This document shows positions 21,022-32,130 of a DNA stretch of 64,000 bases, piece after piece. The stretch lies in the NCBI GenBank assembly GCA_037043235.1, contig JAWRVZ010000040.1, forward strand, positions 3,618,501-3,682,500, in the 5' to 3' direction. The position numbers and the translations under genes are program-made. Within the stretch, counting starts at the first letter, position 1; each line of letters opens with the position of its first letter. A model generated the notes under the pieces. That model was not told where the DNA came from and did no database searches. It worked only from the letters and a program-made list of their open reading frames with translations. The DNA comes from Rhodeus uyekii. Taxonomy: Eukaryota; Chordata; Actinopteri; Cypriniformes; Acheilognathidae.

Positions 21022-21180
21022 TGCCGAAAAAAGTCAAAGAGCTGTAGGTGAGTCAAACCTGTCTATATATACATGCTTCCTCTCCTGCTGATAGGATGAG
21101 GTGTAATTGCTGATGACGTGTTGATTGTGTGAATCATGTGAACGTGCTCCTCCCGAACTTTGTTGATAAAACATCATTTC
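21022..21180 (-). repeat. block B, outer copy
   Basis: 158-base copy ending at the border with pogo sequence. Contains the TATATATA motif and a TATCAGCAGGAGAGGAAG stretch on the minus strand. Confidence 0.9.
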
Positions 21181-21959
21181 TGATCATTTAAATTGCTAGG
21201 AAACATCCTGAATTTATCTGAAATGTGTAAATTTTATTGATATATAATTTTAGCTTGCTTAGAGGGGAGCAAATGTAAAAAATGTCTCACTTTACCCCAT
21301 TCTCCCCTACATCAGATGATGTAGGAATGTTCCTGGTTCCGCCTGACGTAAATTATCCAGCCAAACAGTTATTTTACATGAACTGTTTTTTTTTTAAGTA
21401 TAATGTGTTATGTGTATGCCAGGTTGAAGAGATGTGTTTTTAGTCTAAATTTAAACTGACAGAGTGTGTTTAAACTGATTTAAACTGACCAGAGTTTAGG
21501 TGCTATATAGGAAAGGATTGACTGCCAGCAGTTGACTTTGATATTCTAGGTATTATCAACTGGTCAGAATTTTGGGATCACAATAGACATGAAGGACTAT
21601 AATGTGTTAAGAGAGCACTCAAGTACTGGAGAGCTAAACCATTTAATGCTTTGTTAGTAATTAGCTACATTTTAAAATGTATTCGTGTTTAATATGAAAC
21701 CAAATGTTGACAGAACCAATTGTTCTGTGTTTAATAGGAAACCAATTGTTGACAGGTTGTTGGCAGAACTAGGCTAATATGCTCCTACTTATGGGTTCTA
21801 GTAAGAACTCGAGCTGCTGCATTTTGGACCAGCTGAAATTTGTTTATTAAGCGTGCAGGGCAACCACCCAGTAGAGCAATTACAATAATCTAGCCTTGAG
21901 CTCATGAACGCATGAACTAACATTTCCGCATTTGTCATTGAGAGCAAATGTTGTAATTT

Positions 21960-22402
21960 GTTATAAAGTGATTTATAAACTTGTTTATAAATCACTCAAT
22001 GGCCTAGGACCTCAATACATTGCAGATATGCTCATAGAATATAAACCTAACAGATCACTAAGATCATCAGGATCAAGTCACTTAGTAATACCCAGGGTTC
22101 ACTCAAAGCAAGGAGAGTCTGCTTTTAGCTGTTACGCCAGCCGCAGCTGGACCCAGCTTCCAGAAGAGATCAGGTGTGCTCCAACAGTAGCCACATTCAA
22201 AACACATCTTTTTACCTATGCATTTGCAGATTGAGCACTGTGCTATGTCCGAACTGTTTGCATTTTATTTTATACGTATTATCTTTTTTATTCTTTTAAT
22301 CATTTTTAATGTTTTATTTTTATCATTCTTCTTTATGTAAAGCACTTTGAATTACCATTGTGTATGAAATGTGCTATACAAATAAACTTGCCTTGCCTTG
22401 CC
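21960..22402 (+). mobile_element. truncated L2-type LINE (family B) inside the old L2
   Basis: This is the 3' end of the same family as 46079-48852, on the + strand. It encodes the last part of ORF2 (GLGPQYIADMLIEYKPN, then SSHLVIPRVHSKQGE), then 3' UTR and a (CTTGC)n tail. Target duplication TAATTT is at 21954-21959 and 22403-22408. Confidence 0.93.
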
Positions 22403-22419
22403 TAATTTAGATATAGTTT

Positions 22420-24640
22420 TAAGATGTAAGAAGGCAGTTTTACAGATGCTAGAAACGTGGCTTTCAAAGGAAAGATTGGTATCAAAGAGCATACCCAAGT
22501 TTCTAACAGACACTTGACAGAGCAGCCATCGAGTGTTAGACAGTAGTCTAGGTTATTTACGCGCATACATTTTTGGTCTAATAATTAGAATCTCTGTTTT
22601 TTGTAAATTAAGCAGTAGAAAGATTTTAGTCATCCAAGTTTTTATATCAGTTATGCATTCTGTTAATTTAGTGAATTGGTACGTTTCATCAGGATAAGAA
22701 GAGATAAAGAGCTGAGTATCATCAGCGTGAAAGCTAATGCATTGCTTCCCGAATAACTTCTCCCAAAAAAAGCACAGGGTGAAAAGCAACGATCCTAGCA
22801 CTGAACCTTAAGGAACTCCATACTGAACTTGTGATTGATATGATTTCTACTCATTTACTGCTACAAACTGATAATGGTCAGTGATTTGAACCATGCTAAC
22901 GCAATTCCACTAATGCAAACTTAATTTTCGAGTCAGTTCAAAAGAATTGTGTGGTTGATAGTATCAAATGCAGCACTCAGATCCAGTAACACTAAAAGAG
23001 AGATACAACCACGATCAGATGATAAGAGCAAATTGTTTGTAACTCTAATGAGAGCAGTCTCAGTACTATGATACAGTCTAAATCCTGACTGGAAATCCTC
23101 ATAGATACAATTTATTTCTAAAAAGGAACATAATTGTGAAGATATTGCCTTTTCTAGAATCTTTGACAGAAAAGCTAGATTCGAAATCAGTCTGTAATTA
23201 ACTAATTCTGTAGTTTAAAGTTGTGTTTTTTAAGAAGCAGTTTAATTATGCGTATAGGTTTTTGGTATGTATCCTAATGACAAAGATGAATTGTTAGGAA
23301 GGGAATCCATGACCTCTGGAAGCCTCTCTTTCAGTAGCTTATTTGGTATTCTAGCATACCTGTTGTTGATTTTCATGATTTAACGAGTTTAGACAATTCT
23401 TTCTCCCCAATATCAATGAAAGAGTGGAATTTTTCTTCAGGGACACTACAATTTACTGTATTTTGTGATACTGTAGTAGACGGTTGCATGGTTATAATTT
23501 TCTCTCTAATATTATGAATTTATATTATGAAGTTCATAAAGTCATCACTGTATCATATAAATACCTAGGGTTGTATTTGTTTTTTTTCCCAAGAGAGCAG
23601 AAAAATAAGTCAAGTCAAGTCACCTTTACTTATATAGCGCTTTTTACAATACAGATTGTTTCAAAGCAGCTTTACATTGGTCACATGAAAACATTATAAA
23701 CAAAGTTTGTTTGGCTGAACGGCAGGCTTAAAAGAGCAGGCGAATTAATACAATTGATGAATATTAAGTGCTAAGTTATGATTATTGGTCGATTTGATTG
23801 ATAGTTTGATTATTATATTGATAATTAAAGTCTACTATTAAGTCTAATTTGGTCCGATTGGAGATGGGTTCATAATCTACACCGGGGTAGCCTAGGTAGT
23901 CCCGCTTCTCTATTCTACGTTCTCTATAAGTTTCAAAATTATCCCCAAAAAATAACCAATAGAGAACGTTCCCAAAACATTCTTATTTGTTTCCCAAAAA
24001 AATAACAAAATGGGAACGTCCGGGTTCTGTGTTTACTGGGTTCTGTTGCAACATCAAGTTTTTATAGGCTATCTGGGATTTTGGGTAAGATTTAAACTGA
24101 TTATGAAGATTATTTATAAAGCTATATTTTGTGTTAGAAGTGATAGTTCTACTATATTTGTAACAGGGAGTAACAGATAAGATAGAATACACACAACTAA
24201 GTAATGGTCTGAGATGTCATCGCTCTGCTGCAGAATTTGAACAGAATCAACATTGCTCCCATGCAACAATATTAGGTCTAAAGTGTGATTACGACAATGA
24301 GTAGGTCCTGATACATTTTTGCTGACTCCAATAGAGTTTAAAATGTCTCTAAATACCAATCCCAATGTGTCTTTTTCACTGTCTATATGGATATTAATTA
24401 TTATATGGAAATCACCAACAATTATGACTTTATCTGTAGTCATTACTAATTCTGATAGAAAACTAGAAAATTGTATGATAAAGTCTGTATGGTGCCCTGG
24501 TGGCCTGTATAGAATAGCCAGCACAAAAGTTGAACAGGAATTATTACTTGCACTAGATAATTTTACATAAAGCATCATCACTTCAAAAGAATTATATTTC
24601 AAACTAGACTACTTTGAGTAGTACTGAAAGTGTTACTATA
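22420..24640 (-). pseudogene. old L2 family A ORF2 (endonuclease and reverse transcriptase), fragmented
   Basis: Pieces align with the better copy at 52445-55407. The YxDD region is altered to FHADDTQLF (near 22720). The endonuclease segment at 24114-24602 keeps YRPPGHHTDFI, GDFHIIINIH (GDFN box altered), HTLDLILLH and ISDHYLV. Between them frameshifts, a deletion and the inserted L2 3' UTR (23607-23900) break the gene. Confidence 0.85.
23607..23900 (-). mobile_element. 5'-truncated L2 3' UTR insertion
   Basis: A (CAAGT)n tail followed by CACCTTTACTTATATAGCGC and the family A 3' UTR lies inside family A ORF2. About 230 bases of the host ORF2 are missing on its right side, and 23905-24040 is unassigned. 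Confidence 0.75.
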
Positions 24641-25194
24641 AATTACAGCAACACCTCTGTAAAACAGTTTCTGTCAAACACATCACATCTAGTTTATGAT
24701 TTGTAATCATATTATTTACAATAAGTGCTTTTGAGGAAAGGGATCATATATTCAGTAACCCAAGCTTAATCATTTGTTCATCACTGTTATATCCATTCTT
24801 AGTTGTTTGTAAATCAATTAAAATTTTACCCGTAAACGGTTTTGAGTGTTTTTCGTATTTTCTAATTCGGGGAATAGACAATAGTCTCTATAGGATGATA
24901 TCTAGGTGAAAGTCTCTATGTGTTGGAATTTATCTGACCTATATGACGTGAGACAGCTAGCAGACGGTCGGTTTAGCCAGTTTGTCTGCTTCCTGACCTG
25001 TGCCTCAGTTAGTCAAGGTTCAACTCTAAGACTATGTGCCAAATTACAAGAGAGAAGAGCGGCACCATCCCAAGTGGGTTGAATAACATCTCTTTTCAAC
25101 AGGTCAGGTCTGCCCCCAAAAATTTTCCAATTGTCTTGAACCCAATGTTATTTTTCACCACTTAGACATCCAGCCATTGAGTGAGGAGAATCTG

Positions 25195-25552
25195 CTAAGC
25201 ATCTCCACTCCTGCGAATAGGAAGAGGGCCAGAGCACATTAAAAAGCCTGACATTGTACTTGCGAGTTCACACGCCTTTTTAATTTTAGTGATTTCTGAC
25301 TGGCAAAGTCGGAAATCATTAGTGCTGACATTAATAATCTTAGAGTATTTATGATTAGCCTTAGCCAGCACTTTTAAATTTACATTGACGTCAGGCACTC
25401 TGGCAGCCGGAAAACATGTGACTATGGTGGCTGGAGTCTCTATTTTCACATTCCGAGTAATAGAATCACCAATCACTAGGGTACTTTCAACAGGTTTCTT
25501 AGTGGGTGTGTCACTGAGTACTATTTTGATTGGATAATCATCAAATGGATTG
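25195..25552 (-). pseudogene. old L2 family A ORF1, SGNH esterase part
   Basis: Contains GDSITRNVKIETPATIVTC (catalytic block I with GDS) and a decayed block III (VSTNDFR in place of a GAND motif). Frames are broken and the element is truncated just upstream at about 25552. Confidence 0.85.
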
Positions 25553-25640
25553 GTTACATGCTTTGGTTTTTATCCAAAGCGACTTACAATTTGAGTAATA
25601 CAGAAAGCGATTAATCCTGACGATGCAAAAGTACATAAGA
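25553..25640. repeat. short LINE/SINE tail-like fragment
   Basis: TTTATCCAAAGCGACTTACA is a common fish retroposon tail and also resembles the tail of the SINE copy at 37378. Confidence 0.4.
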
Positions 25641-25759
25641 GTGCTTGAAATACAAAGTTTCAAACATTACACATACTAGTAGTACAAGCTTGGAGAAAAG
25701 AAGAAGTTTTTTTAATAAGTTGAGGTGTTGTGTGCATGTGTGTTCCTGAGTTCCTGTGA

Positions 25760-26270
25760 TGCCTAATGACGAGAGGGTGGACAAAAGGATATGATAATTA
25801 ACCGTGTCAAAGGCAGCAGATAGAGCTAAAAGAACTGATGATTTGGAATCAGCTTTTGCACTCCTTAGAGCTTCCGTGACTGATAATAATGCGGTCTCGG
25901 TTAAATGGCCCTACTTGAAGCCAGACTGGTTGATGTCAAACTGGTTATTCTGTGAGAAAAAAGATGATACCTGGTCAAAAATAACATGTTTAAGAGTTTT
26001 TGATATGAATGGTAGGAGAGAGACAGGTCTGTAATTATCAACGAGTGATGTGTTTAATGTGGGTTTTTTGAGCAGTGGGGTTACCCAAGCCTGGTTAAAT
26101 GTGATAGGGAAGGATCCCGTGTGAAGTGATGTGTTGATGATGTGAGTGAGTGCTGGTAAAAGAGTAGGAGAGATGGCTTGTAGAAGATGTGAGGGGATGG
26201 GTTCTAGAGGGCAGGTGGTTGGGTGGGTGGCTGGAAAGAAGAAGTTTAGATACATCTACCTCGAGGAGTG
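25760..26270 (-). pseudogene. non-LTR reverse transcriptase fragment, another CR1/L2-group LINE
   Basis: The minus strand encodes an RT N-terminal stretch with PLEPIPSHLLQAISPTLL, WVTPLLKKPTLN and NYRPVSLLPFISKTL, followed in broken frame by an SAFDTVN-like region. It differs clearly from families A, B and C here. Confidence 0.7.
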
Positions 26271-26589
26271 GAACTTTACCCCACTGAACGCACACAGGTT
26301 TTGAGTACACTTAAATTAATACAAAGAAAATGAAATACTGTGTATAAAGGATGTGAGATGGATTGAAACTGCAAACTTCCTGAGCTTTGTCGGGATGAGA
26401 GATAAAGACACCAGCAGAACTCTCTCTCCTCCAAGCAGGCTGCTGAAACCTGAAGTGCATTACAGTAAATTGTCAAGTATTTTTAGAGTTTAATTGTCAA
26501 TTATTAATTAGTATTTATATGAGATCTTAATGTTTACAATTTTAAATGCAATTAATAGGGTAAAACCAAAAAAACAAAATTTAAAATGG
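26271..26589. other. no gene recognised
   Basis: AT-rich, no feature recognised. Confidence 0.5.
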
Positions 26590-26680
26590 GCATTTGTGGT
26601 CATGTGGAACGAATTAATTGATTTTTAGTGCATTCTTATGGGGAAATTTGTTTTGGTGTACGAGCATTTTGGTTTATACA
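26590..26680 (+). mobile_element. Tigger-like terminal fragment
   Basis: GGAACGAATTAATTG, then ATTCTTATGGGGAAATT and TGTACGAGCATTTTGGTTTA have the wording of Tigger-type ends. No partner end is found. Confidence 0.5.
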
Positions 26681-26734
26681 ATAGAAAATACAATGGATCC
26701 TTTTCACATGACATCACGCAACTTCCGTTTTCAG

Positions 26735-29170
26735 TTTAGTTCAGTTCAGTTTATTTATAAAGCACATTTAAAAATGGCCAAAGGCCAACCAAAGTGCTGT
26801 ACAAACAAGTTGAAAGAAGACCGTACACAAAGCACAAAAGAAAAACAATAAAATAAGAGAAAAAAAGCAAATAGAAAACAAAACAAAAATAGAAGCAGCC
26901 CAAAAAACTAAGAGGCAGAGGCAAAGAGACATAGTCAACCGTACACACATCCACATAAACACATGTATATGCATAAACAACTGCATATACACAAAAACCC
27001 AAATAATTACATATTAAACATCAACAAACGCGAGAGAGAAAAGATGGGTTTTAAGGCAAGATTTAAACTCAGATAGACCGGAAGCCATTCTAACAAGGTC
27101 AGGAAGATTGTTCCATAGTGTGGGTCCAGCCACTTCAAAAGCTCGATTTCCCCTTGTCTTTAGGCGGGTTCTGGGTATCTTTAAGAGGAGTTTATCCTCC
27201 GATCTCAGTTCTCTCATGGGAGTGTAGGGGTGGAGAAGATCGGTCAGGTAGGAGGGAGCCAGATTATTTAGAGATTTGTAGACTGTATTTGACTGTATTT
27301 GTATTGAATTCTAAACTGGGTAGGCAACCAGTGAAGAGATCTCAGGAGGGGCGTAATGTGATCGAATTTATTACGCCTCTTAAGAAATCTAGCTGCAGCA
27401 TTTTGAACTATTTGTAGCCTAGAAATTTGTGCCTTAGAGATCCCGTAATAAAGGGAATTGCAGTAGTCCAGTCGCGATGTAATGAAGGCATGGATAGCAG
27501 TCTCTAAAGAGCCCTCGGAAAGGAAGGATTTAATTTTAGAGAGAGAGCGAAGATGGAAGAAACTAGAACCAATAACAGTGCTAATTTGCTTGTCGAATTT
27601 TAAACAGTTGTCAAAAACCACTCCCAGATTCCTCACTTTGGGAGAGATAAATGAACTTAATGACTCAAGATCAATAGGATTTTGTGTTCTGGAGTCAGAA
27701 GGGTTGAAGACAATGACTTCCGTTTTATCTGAGTTTAGGGAAAGAAAGTTATTGGAAAGCCACGATTTAACATCGTCTAGACATGCTAATAGAGTATGGA
27801 CAGCAGATTTTCCTTTTCTGGTTATAGGCAGATAGATTTGCATGTCATCTGCGTAGCAGTGGAAGGAAACGTTATGTTTGCTAAAGATAGAGCCCAAAGG
27901 AAGCAAGTAAAGAGAGAAAAGGGTAGGAGCTAGAATGGAGCCCTGACGAACACCACAGCTTAGATTGCTTGAGTCGGAAGTGAAGTTACCAACTTTAACT
28001 GAGAAGCTTCGATTTGTTAAAAAAGATTTAAACCAACTTAAGACCTCCCCCTGTAGCCCGATGCAGGATTCCAGGCGAGAGACAAGAATCTCGTGATCTA
28101 CAGTGTCAAAGGCTGAGGACAGATCAAGCATAACTAAGATAACAGAATCGCCTGAATCAGTAGCCATTAGGATGTCATTAAGGACTCTGATAAGGGCAAT
28201 TTCGGTACTGTGCATAGTTTTGAAACCAGACTGAAATTTCTCGTAGATGTGATTATTTGCTAAAAAGGATTGGAGCTGTAAAAACACAATTTTTTCCATT
28301 ACCTTAGAAATAAAAGGTAAGACAGATATAGGGCGGAAATTTGAAAAGACAGAAACATCCAGTGAGGGTTTCTTTAGAACTGGAGTGACCATGGCCATTT
28401 TTAAGCTGTCTGGGACAGATCCTGAATGCAGACATTTGTTTAACAGGGACACCAGTCCTGATCCAATAATGTCAATCAATTGTTTCAAATAACGAGGGTG
28501 TATAGTATCAAAGGGACAAAGAGTAGGTTTAAGTTGTACAATAACTCCCTTGACTGATTGTAGAGAGACAGAGTTAAATGTAGTCCAAAAGGCAGGTGGG
28601 TTTCCAGGCGTCAAGATTCCGTGATCAGCTGCTTGTATCTGGGCCCTCAGACTCATCGCTTTGTCACTGAAATGACTCAAGAAATCTTCACAAAGTGTAG
28701 AAGTGGGATTTTGAAAAGTACTTACAGGGGGATTTAACACTGAGTTTATAACCGAAAAGAGAATTTTAGGAGTGTGGTGGTGTTTATCAATCAAATTTGA
28801 GAAGTAGAGAGACTTGGCTCTCTTTACAGCACACTGATACAGAGTCAAGCTGTTTTTCAGAACATCGAATGAGATTGTTAGTTTGTCCTTTTTCCATTTT
28901 CGTTCAGCTTGCCTACAGGATTGTCTTAGAGAGCGAATATTTTGATCTACCCATGGTTCAGATTTAGGTTTAGGCTTAAAAGACTTAAAAGGAGCAATAC
29001 ATCAATACATTCAATACATCAAGCCATACAGTGTTCAAAGCTTGATAATGATTTTCAGCAAGTTCAGCTAATGGGGTTTCAAGTGAAGTGGAAAAGTCAG
29101 CTTCATTATAAAGCTTAGTAAAATCCTCACAGAACAGTGGTGAGTAAACACGGGTCAGTTTTGCGTCAGA
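26735..29170 (-). mobile_element. L2-type LINE (family C), 5' truncated
   Basis: Minus strand, from a short (CAGTT)n tail near 26730 to about 29170. It carries most of ORF2 with one clear frameshift near 27290 and decay upstream of 28980. The endonuclease is missing. Confidence 0.85.
27014..28980 (-). pseudogene. L2 family C ORF2: reverse transcriptase and C-terminal domain
   Basis: A 526-residue open segment (28848-27268; open upstream to about 28980 without an ATG) contains NFRPISVLPFISKVMEKIV, QSGFKTMHSTEIAL, the first catalytic block MLDLSSAFDTVDHEI, GVRQGSILAPTLFSLYLLPL and the active-site box CYADDMQIYL. The C-terminal half has SRLDYCNSLYYGI and QIVQNAAARFL. A short duplication (GACTGTATTT twice near 27280-27300) shifts the frame. 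The last block (RELRSEDKLL, then PTLWNNLPDLVR) continues at 27217-27014 in another frame. Confidence 0.9.
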
Positions 29171-29417
29171 CACTCAAAGCAGGCCGTTTTAACTCAAAGC
29201 AGGTAGTTACTTCCGCCGGCCAGCATAGTGAACGCGATAAAGTTTACACAGTCCCTTCTACATCTGCCAGACATGCGTCTATGATGTTCAGCGACTTTCA
29301 GACACATTTTCGCTTACAACACGTTCTAAACTTGATAAAAGGATACAAACCAGTACCAAAGAAGTCCAAGAATCGTGCCCATATAAAATCATTATAAAAT
29401 AGTCATTATAGTAATAG

Positions 29418-29418
<1 letters not shown>
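29171..29418. other. no gene recognised
   Basis: Short unassigned stretch between LINE family C and the TA microsatellite. Reading frames are incidental. Confidence 0.5.
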
Positions 29419-29457
<39 letters not shown>

Positions 29458-29866
29458 TGGAGTTCACTTATTGAGTCATGGCTCTCACCTGACGCGCCTT
29501 AAAGGGGCGAGCAGCTGCTGTGCAGCGAGAGAGAATGCCTTCGCGCACAATTTCGCGCACAAGCACTGTATACCGAGCCTGAACAGTTATGGATAATTGA
29601 AGTCATGCGAGCAACATTTGAAATTCGAAATGTGATCGTACACAAAAAAATTAATCAATCTATGGGTTCAGGGTATGCCAACGATTTTTTACACAAAACC
29701 CAAAACCCGCTGGCTATATGAGCGTGCGGATTATCTGCGTCTGCGGGTTATAGATGGGAAAATATATGTTAATATATGTAATATATGATATATGGGTTAT
29801 CTCGTGAAACCGTTATCTTGATGCTTTTTTTGCAACCCCCGAGGCCATCGACATAATCGAACTCCA

Positions 29867-29902
<36 letters not shown>
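29419..29902. mobile_element. pogo/Tigger-like MITE between two TA microsatellites
   Basis: The element is 29455-29869 (415 bases), with inverted ends CAGTGGAGTTC / GAACTCCACTG. The left flank is about 16 TA units (29419-29452), the right flank about 16 TA units (29870-29902). A relative starts at 60946 (CAGTGGAGTTTACTTATC, then GAGTCATGGTTAACA). Confidence 0.8.
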
Positions 29903-29907
<5 letters not shown>

Positions 29908-30617
29908 TTATTATTTTATAATTATCAACCTGATCCAATTCTGTGATTTTGAGTGTTCTTTTGGGGTATTTGCTCTACTCGCAATACCCTTGTGCCAGTT
30001 TTGCAAATGCCCACATTGTTTGTTAGTCTATTTGCTAGCATCAATTTGTACACATAATTTAGATTTTCATTCCACCTCATCTGCCTGTTGTCTATTACCT
30101 CCACTCCCCCATTCTGTTCAAATGAATACTCACATGTACACACAATATTCTAACAATGAGACACTATTCTCTGTCTCCTGGCCTGATGCCAAGCGTTTTT
30201 TATAAAAGAAGGTGGGGCTGTTACCCTACCCATATGCAAATGAATCTAATTTTTATTAAAAGACAGCTGCAAATTTAATTAGATTCTACAGCAGAGAGAA
30301 ATATAATGCCGGTGCTCTCTAGAGGGGAGTGATTTGCTTGAATTAATGTTTGCCAGTCTTGCACTTGCAGTAAACACAGGGATAAAGAGCAACGTATGTT
30401 GTTGTTGATCTTTTTTGAAGGGCAATTCTATAGAAACATCACTGATGAAAATCCCTCTTGCATCGTTTAATGAGGTTCGGCGCATTAAAAGCCCAAATAA
30501 CAAGATAGTAGAAACCTAAAAGAGCTGTCTTAATAAAATATGCACACAGATTCTTTGAATAAGACTCAGCCTTCCTCCCTCTTTATGATTATATTAGTTC
30601 TTTAACAAATGCAAAAG
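29903..30617. other. no gene recognised
   Basis: AT-rich, no recognised feature. Confidence 0.5.
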
Positions 30618-32110
30618 TGTCACGGTTCATGAATTCCCTGGCTCTATCTGTGTATGTGTGGGTATATGGTGAGTAAGTGGGAGGCGTGGCTACTGATCAC
30701 TGGCTCATTTATTCATCACCACCTGCTGCACGTCATCGTCTATATCATGTCTCGCTAACCAACCTTGTGTTGTCAGATTGTTGTTGTGTCTGCCATGGTC
30801 CAGTCCCATCTGCTTCCTGTTCCCTCTGGTGTTTTCTGTTCCCGTTGTTCCTGTCTGTCCCGAAGATTCACCACCATGTTCGTCTCACTTATCCAGCTGC
30901 AAGTTATGTTCCTGCACCACTTGGACTGATCACACCACCATCTATTATCTGTCTTGATTTCATTGTTTCATTGTCAGCCAGGCATTAATTGTGCCAGTCC
31001 TTTGGTTAAGCAATGATTCTTACGGCCAAGGATGGCTCGTGACACACAAGATTTTGTTTTGGTTTGTTCAGTTTGCGCCTGTGGTAAAACTTCCAATCGT
31101 TCCCCAGATGGGTTACTCGAGCCACTGCCCGTCCCTTCGAGACCCTGGTCCCACATCGTGCTAGATTTTGTCACCACCCTCCCACAGTAACATGGTTGTC
31201 TTGACCGTAGTGGACTGGTTCTCAAAGGCAGTTCACTTTATACCCTTACGCAAATTACTTTCTGCTAAGGAGACAGCAGGGCTGTCACTGAACACGTCTT
31301 TTGCATACATGGCCTCCCAATGGACATGGTCTCTGACAGGGAGCCCCAATTTATCTCCAAATTCTGGAAAGAGTTTTGTAGATTACTGGGTGCGAGTGTA
31401 AGCCTGTGTTCGGGTTTCCATCCACAAAGCAATGGCCAAACCGAGGGAGCCAACCAAGATCTAGAGAGATGTTCGGTATCCCAGAATCCTTCCTCCTGGA
31501 GCCAGCAACTCCCATGGGTTGAGGACACGCAAAACTCGTTGCCAGTATCATGCATGGGCCTTTCACTGTTTGAGTGTAGCATAGTTCTCTTGTCGCAGTT
31601 CTCTTCTCTCACGGCTTCATCCAGAGGTGCAACTGAACTTGGAGCAGAGCCCGTGAAACTGGAGCGCGCACCAAGGCTCAGGCTGATCGCAACCGGTCTG
31701 AATATCTACAACGTTGATCAAAAAAAGTGGCTTTCATCAAAGAACATTCCTCTGCCCTGCGTGTGTTATAAGTTTGCTCCCAAATTCATTGGTTCATTCA
31801 CTGTCACCAAGATCATTAGTCTGCCTCAAACTGCATTTAAAGGAGGATTCATTCCGTTTTCCATGTATCCAAATTGAAACCTGTTTTTCATTCACACATT
31901 AATCCACCTGCCCCAACACTGCGTCTCGTAGATGGGGAACCAACATATTCGGTAAACCGTATTGTGGACTCAAGAAGGATGGCACACGGATTCAAGCCTA
32001 TGGTGGACTGGGAAGGTTACGTTCCAGAGGAGAGAAGTTGGGTTCCTGCTAGGGATATTCTGGATCCCTCCCTTATTAATTTTTACAATCAACAGGACCG
32101 CGACACACAC
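30618..32110 (+). mobile_element. degenerate gypsy (sushi-type) element: partial 5' LTR, integrase, chromodomain
   Basis: The LTR starts TGTCACGGTTCATGAATTCC at 30618 and matches the LTR at 62875-63308 (same start, same CACCACCTGCTGCACGTCAT-like and CTATATC blocks). Its 3' part is lost near 30975. Sequence then passes directly to integrase at about 31030, so gag, protease and RT are deleted. No 3' LTR is found. Confidence 0.8.
31030..32110 (+). pseudogene. gypsy integrase with chromodomain, decayed
   Basis: Broken frames read SVCACGKTSN (zinc-finger end), VPSRPWSHIVLDFVTTLP (first catalytic Asp), then MDMVSDREPQFISKFW (second Asp) and SGFHPQSNGQTEGANQDLE (region of the catalytic Glu). Two or more stops and frameshifts interrupt it (near 31190 and 31260). 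The segment after residue 90 of the 31320 frame has lost part of the linker. A chromodomain follows at about 31935-32085 (YSVNRIVDSRRM, VDWEGYVPEERSWVPA). Confidence 0.85.
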
Positions 32111-32130
32111 ACACACACACAAAACATATA

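Larger units (their letters stand above)
17280..21180 (-). mobile_element. unclassified non-coding element with split direct repeats (DIRS/Ngaro-like layout), copy 1
   Basis: The order on the + strand is: block A 17280-17396, 56-base spacer, block B 17453-17610, block A again 17609-17725, 3.3-kb interior, block B again 21022-21180. The A copies look identical and the B copies differ at one base. Read on the minus strand this is B-interior-A-B-A, the layout of the split direct repeats of Ngaro/PAT-type tyrosine-recombinase retrotransposons. A tandem dimer with one deleted unit would look the same. The interior holds two minisatellites and a GC-rich stretch with no reverse transcriptase or recombinase. 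A TATATATA motif lies in block B (about 17496, 21065). A diverged copy spans 44800-60924. Confidence 0.6.
15802..21307 (+). mobile_element. pogo-type DNA transposon (Tc1/mariner superfamily), decayed
   Basis: Perfect 16-base terminal inverted repeats GGGGAGAATGGGGTAA lie between TA dinucleotides (15800-15801, 21308-21309). Subterminal copies of GGGGTAAAGTGAGACA occur at 16179-16216 and 17210, with inverse copies near 17160-17200 and 21285. A degraded pogo/Jerky-type transposase lies at 16275-16995. A 3.9-kb foreign element (17280-21180) occupies the right half. Confidence 0.88.
13605..25552 (-). mobile_element. old L2-type LINE (family A), split by at least five insertions
   Basis: Minus-strand copy of the same family as 51772-56790. 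The tail and 3' UTR begin at 13605. Pieces of 3' UTR reappear at 14119-14413, 15731-15801 and 21308-21500, then ORF2 (about 21,430-25,000, broken) and the esterase part of ORF1 (25195-25552), where it is 5' truncated. Insertions inside it are the solo LTR (13758-14118), a 1.3-kb LTR-like element (14414-15730), the pogo element (15802-21307), a truncated L2 (21960-22402) and an L2 3' UTR piece (23607-23900). Comparison with 52260-52400 shows the flanks are continuous without the insertions. Confidence 0.9.

Noticed and set aside
27268..28980. L2 family C as an active element
   Set aside because: It has no endonuclease, is 5' truncated, and has a duplication-induced frameshift near 27290.
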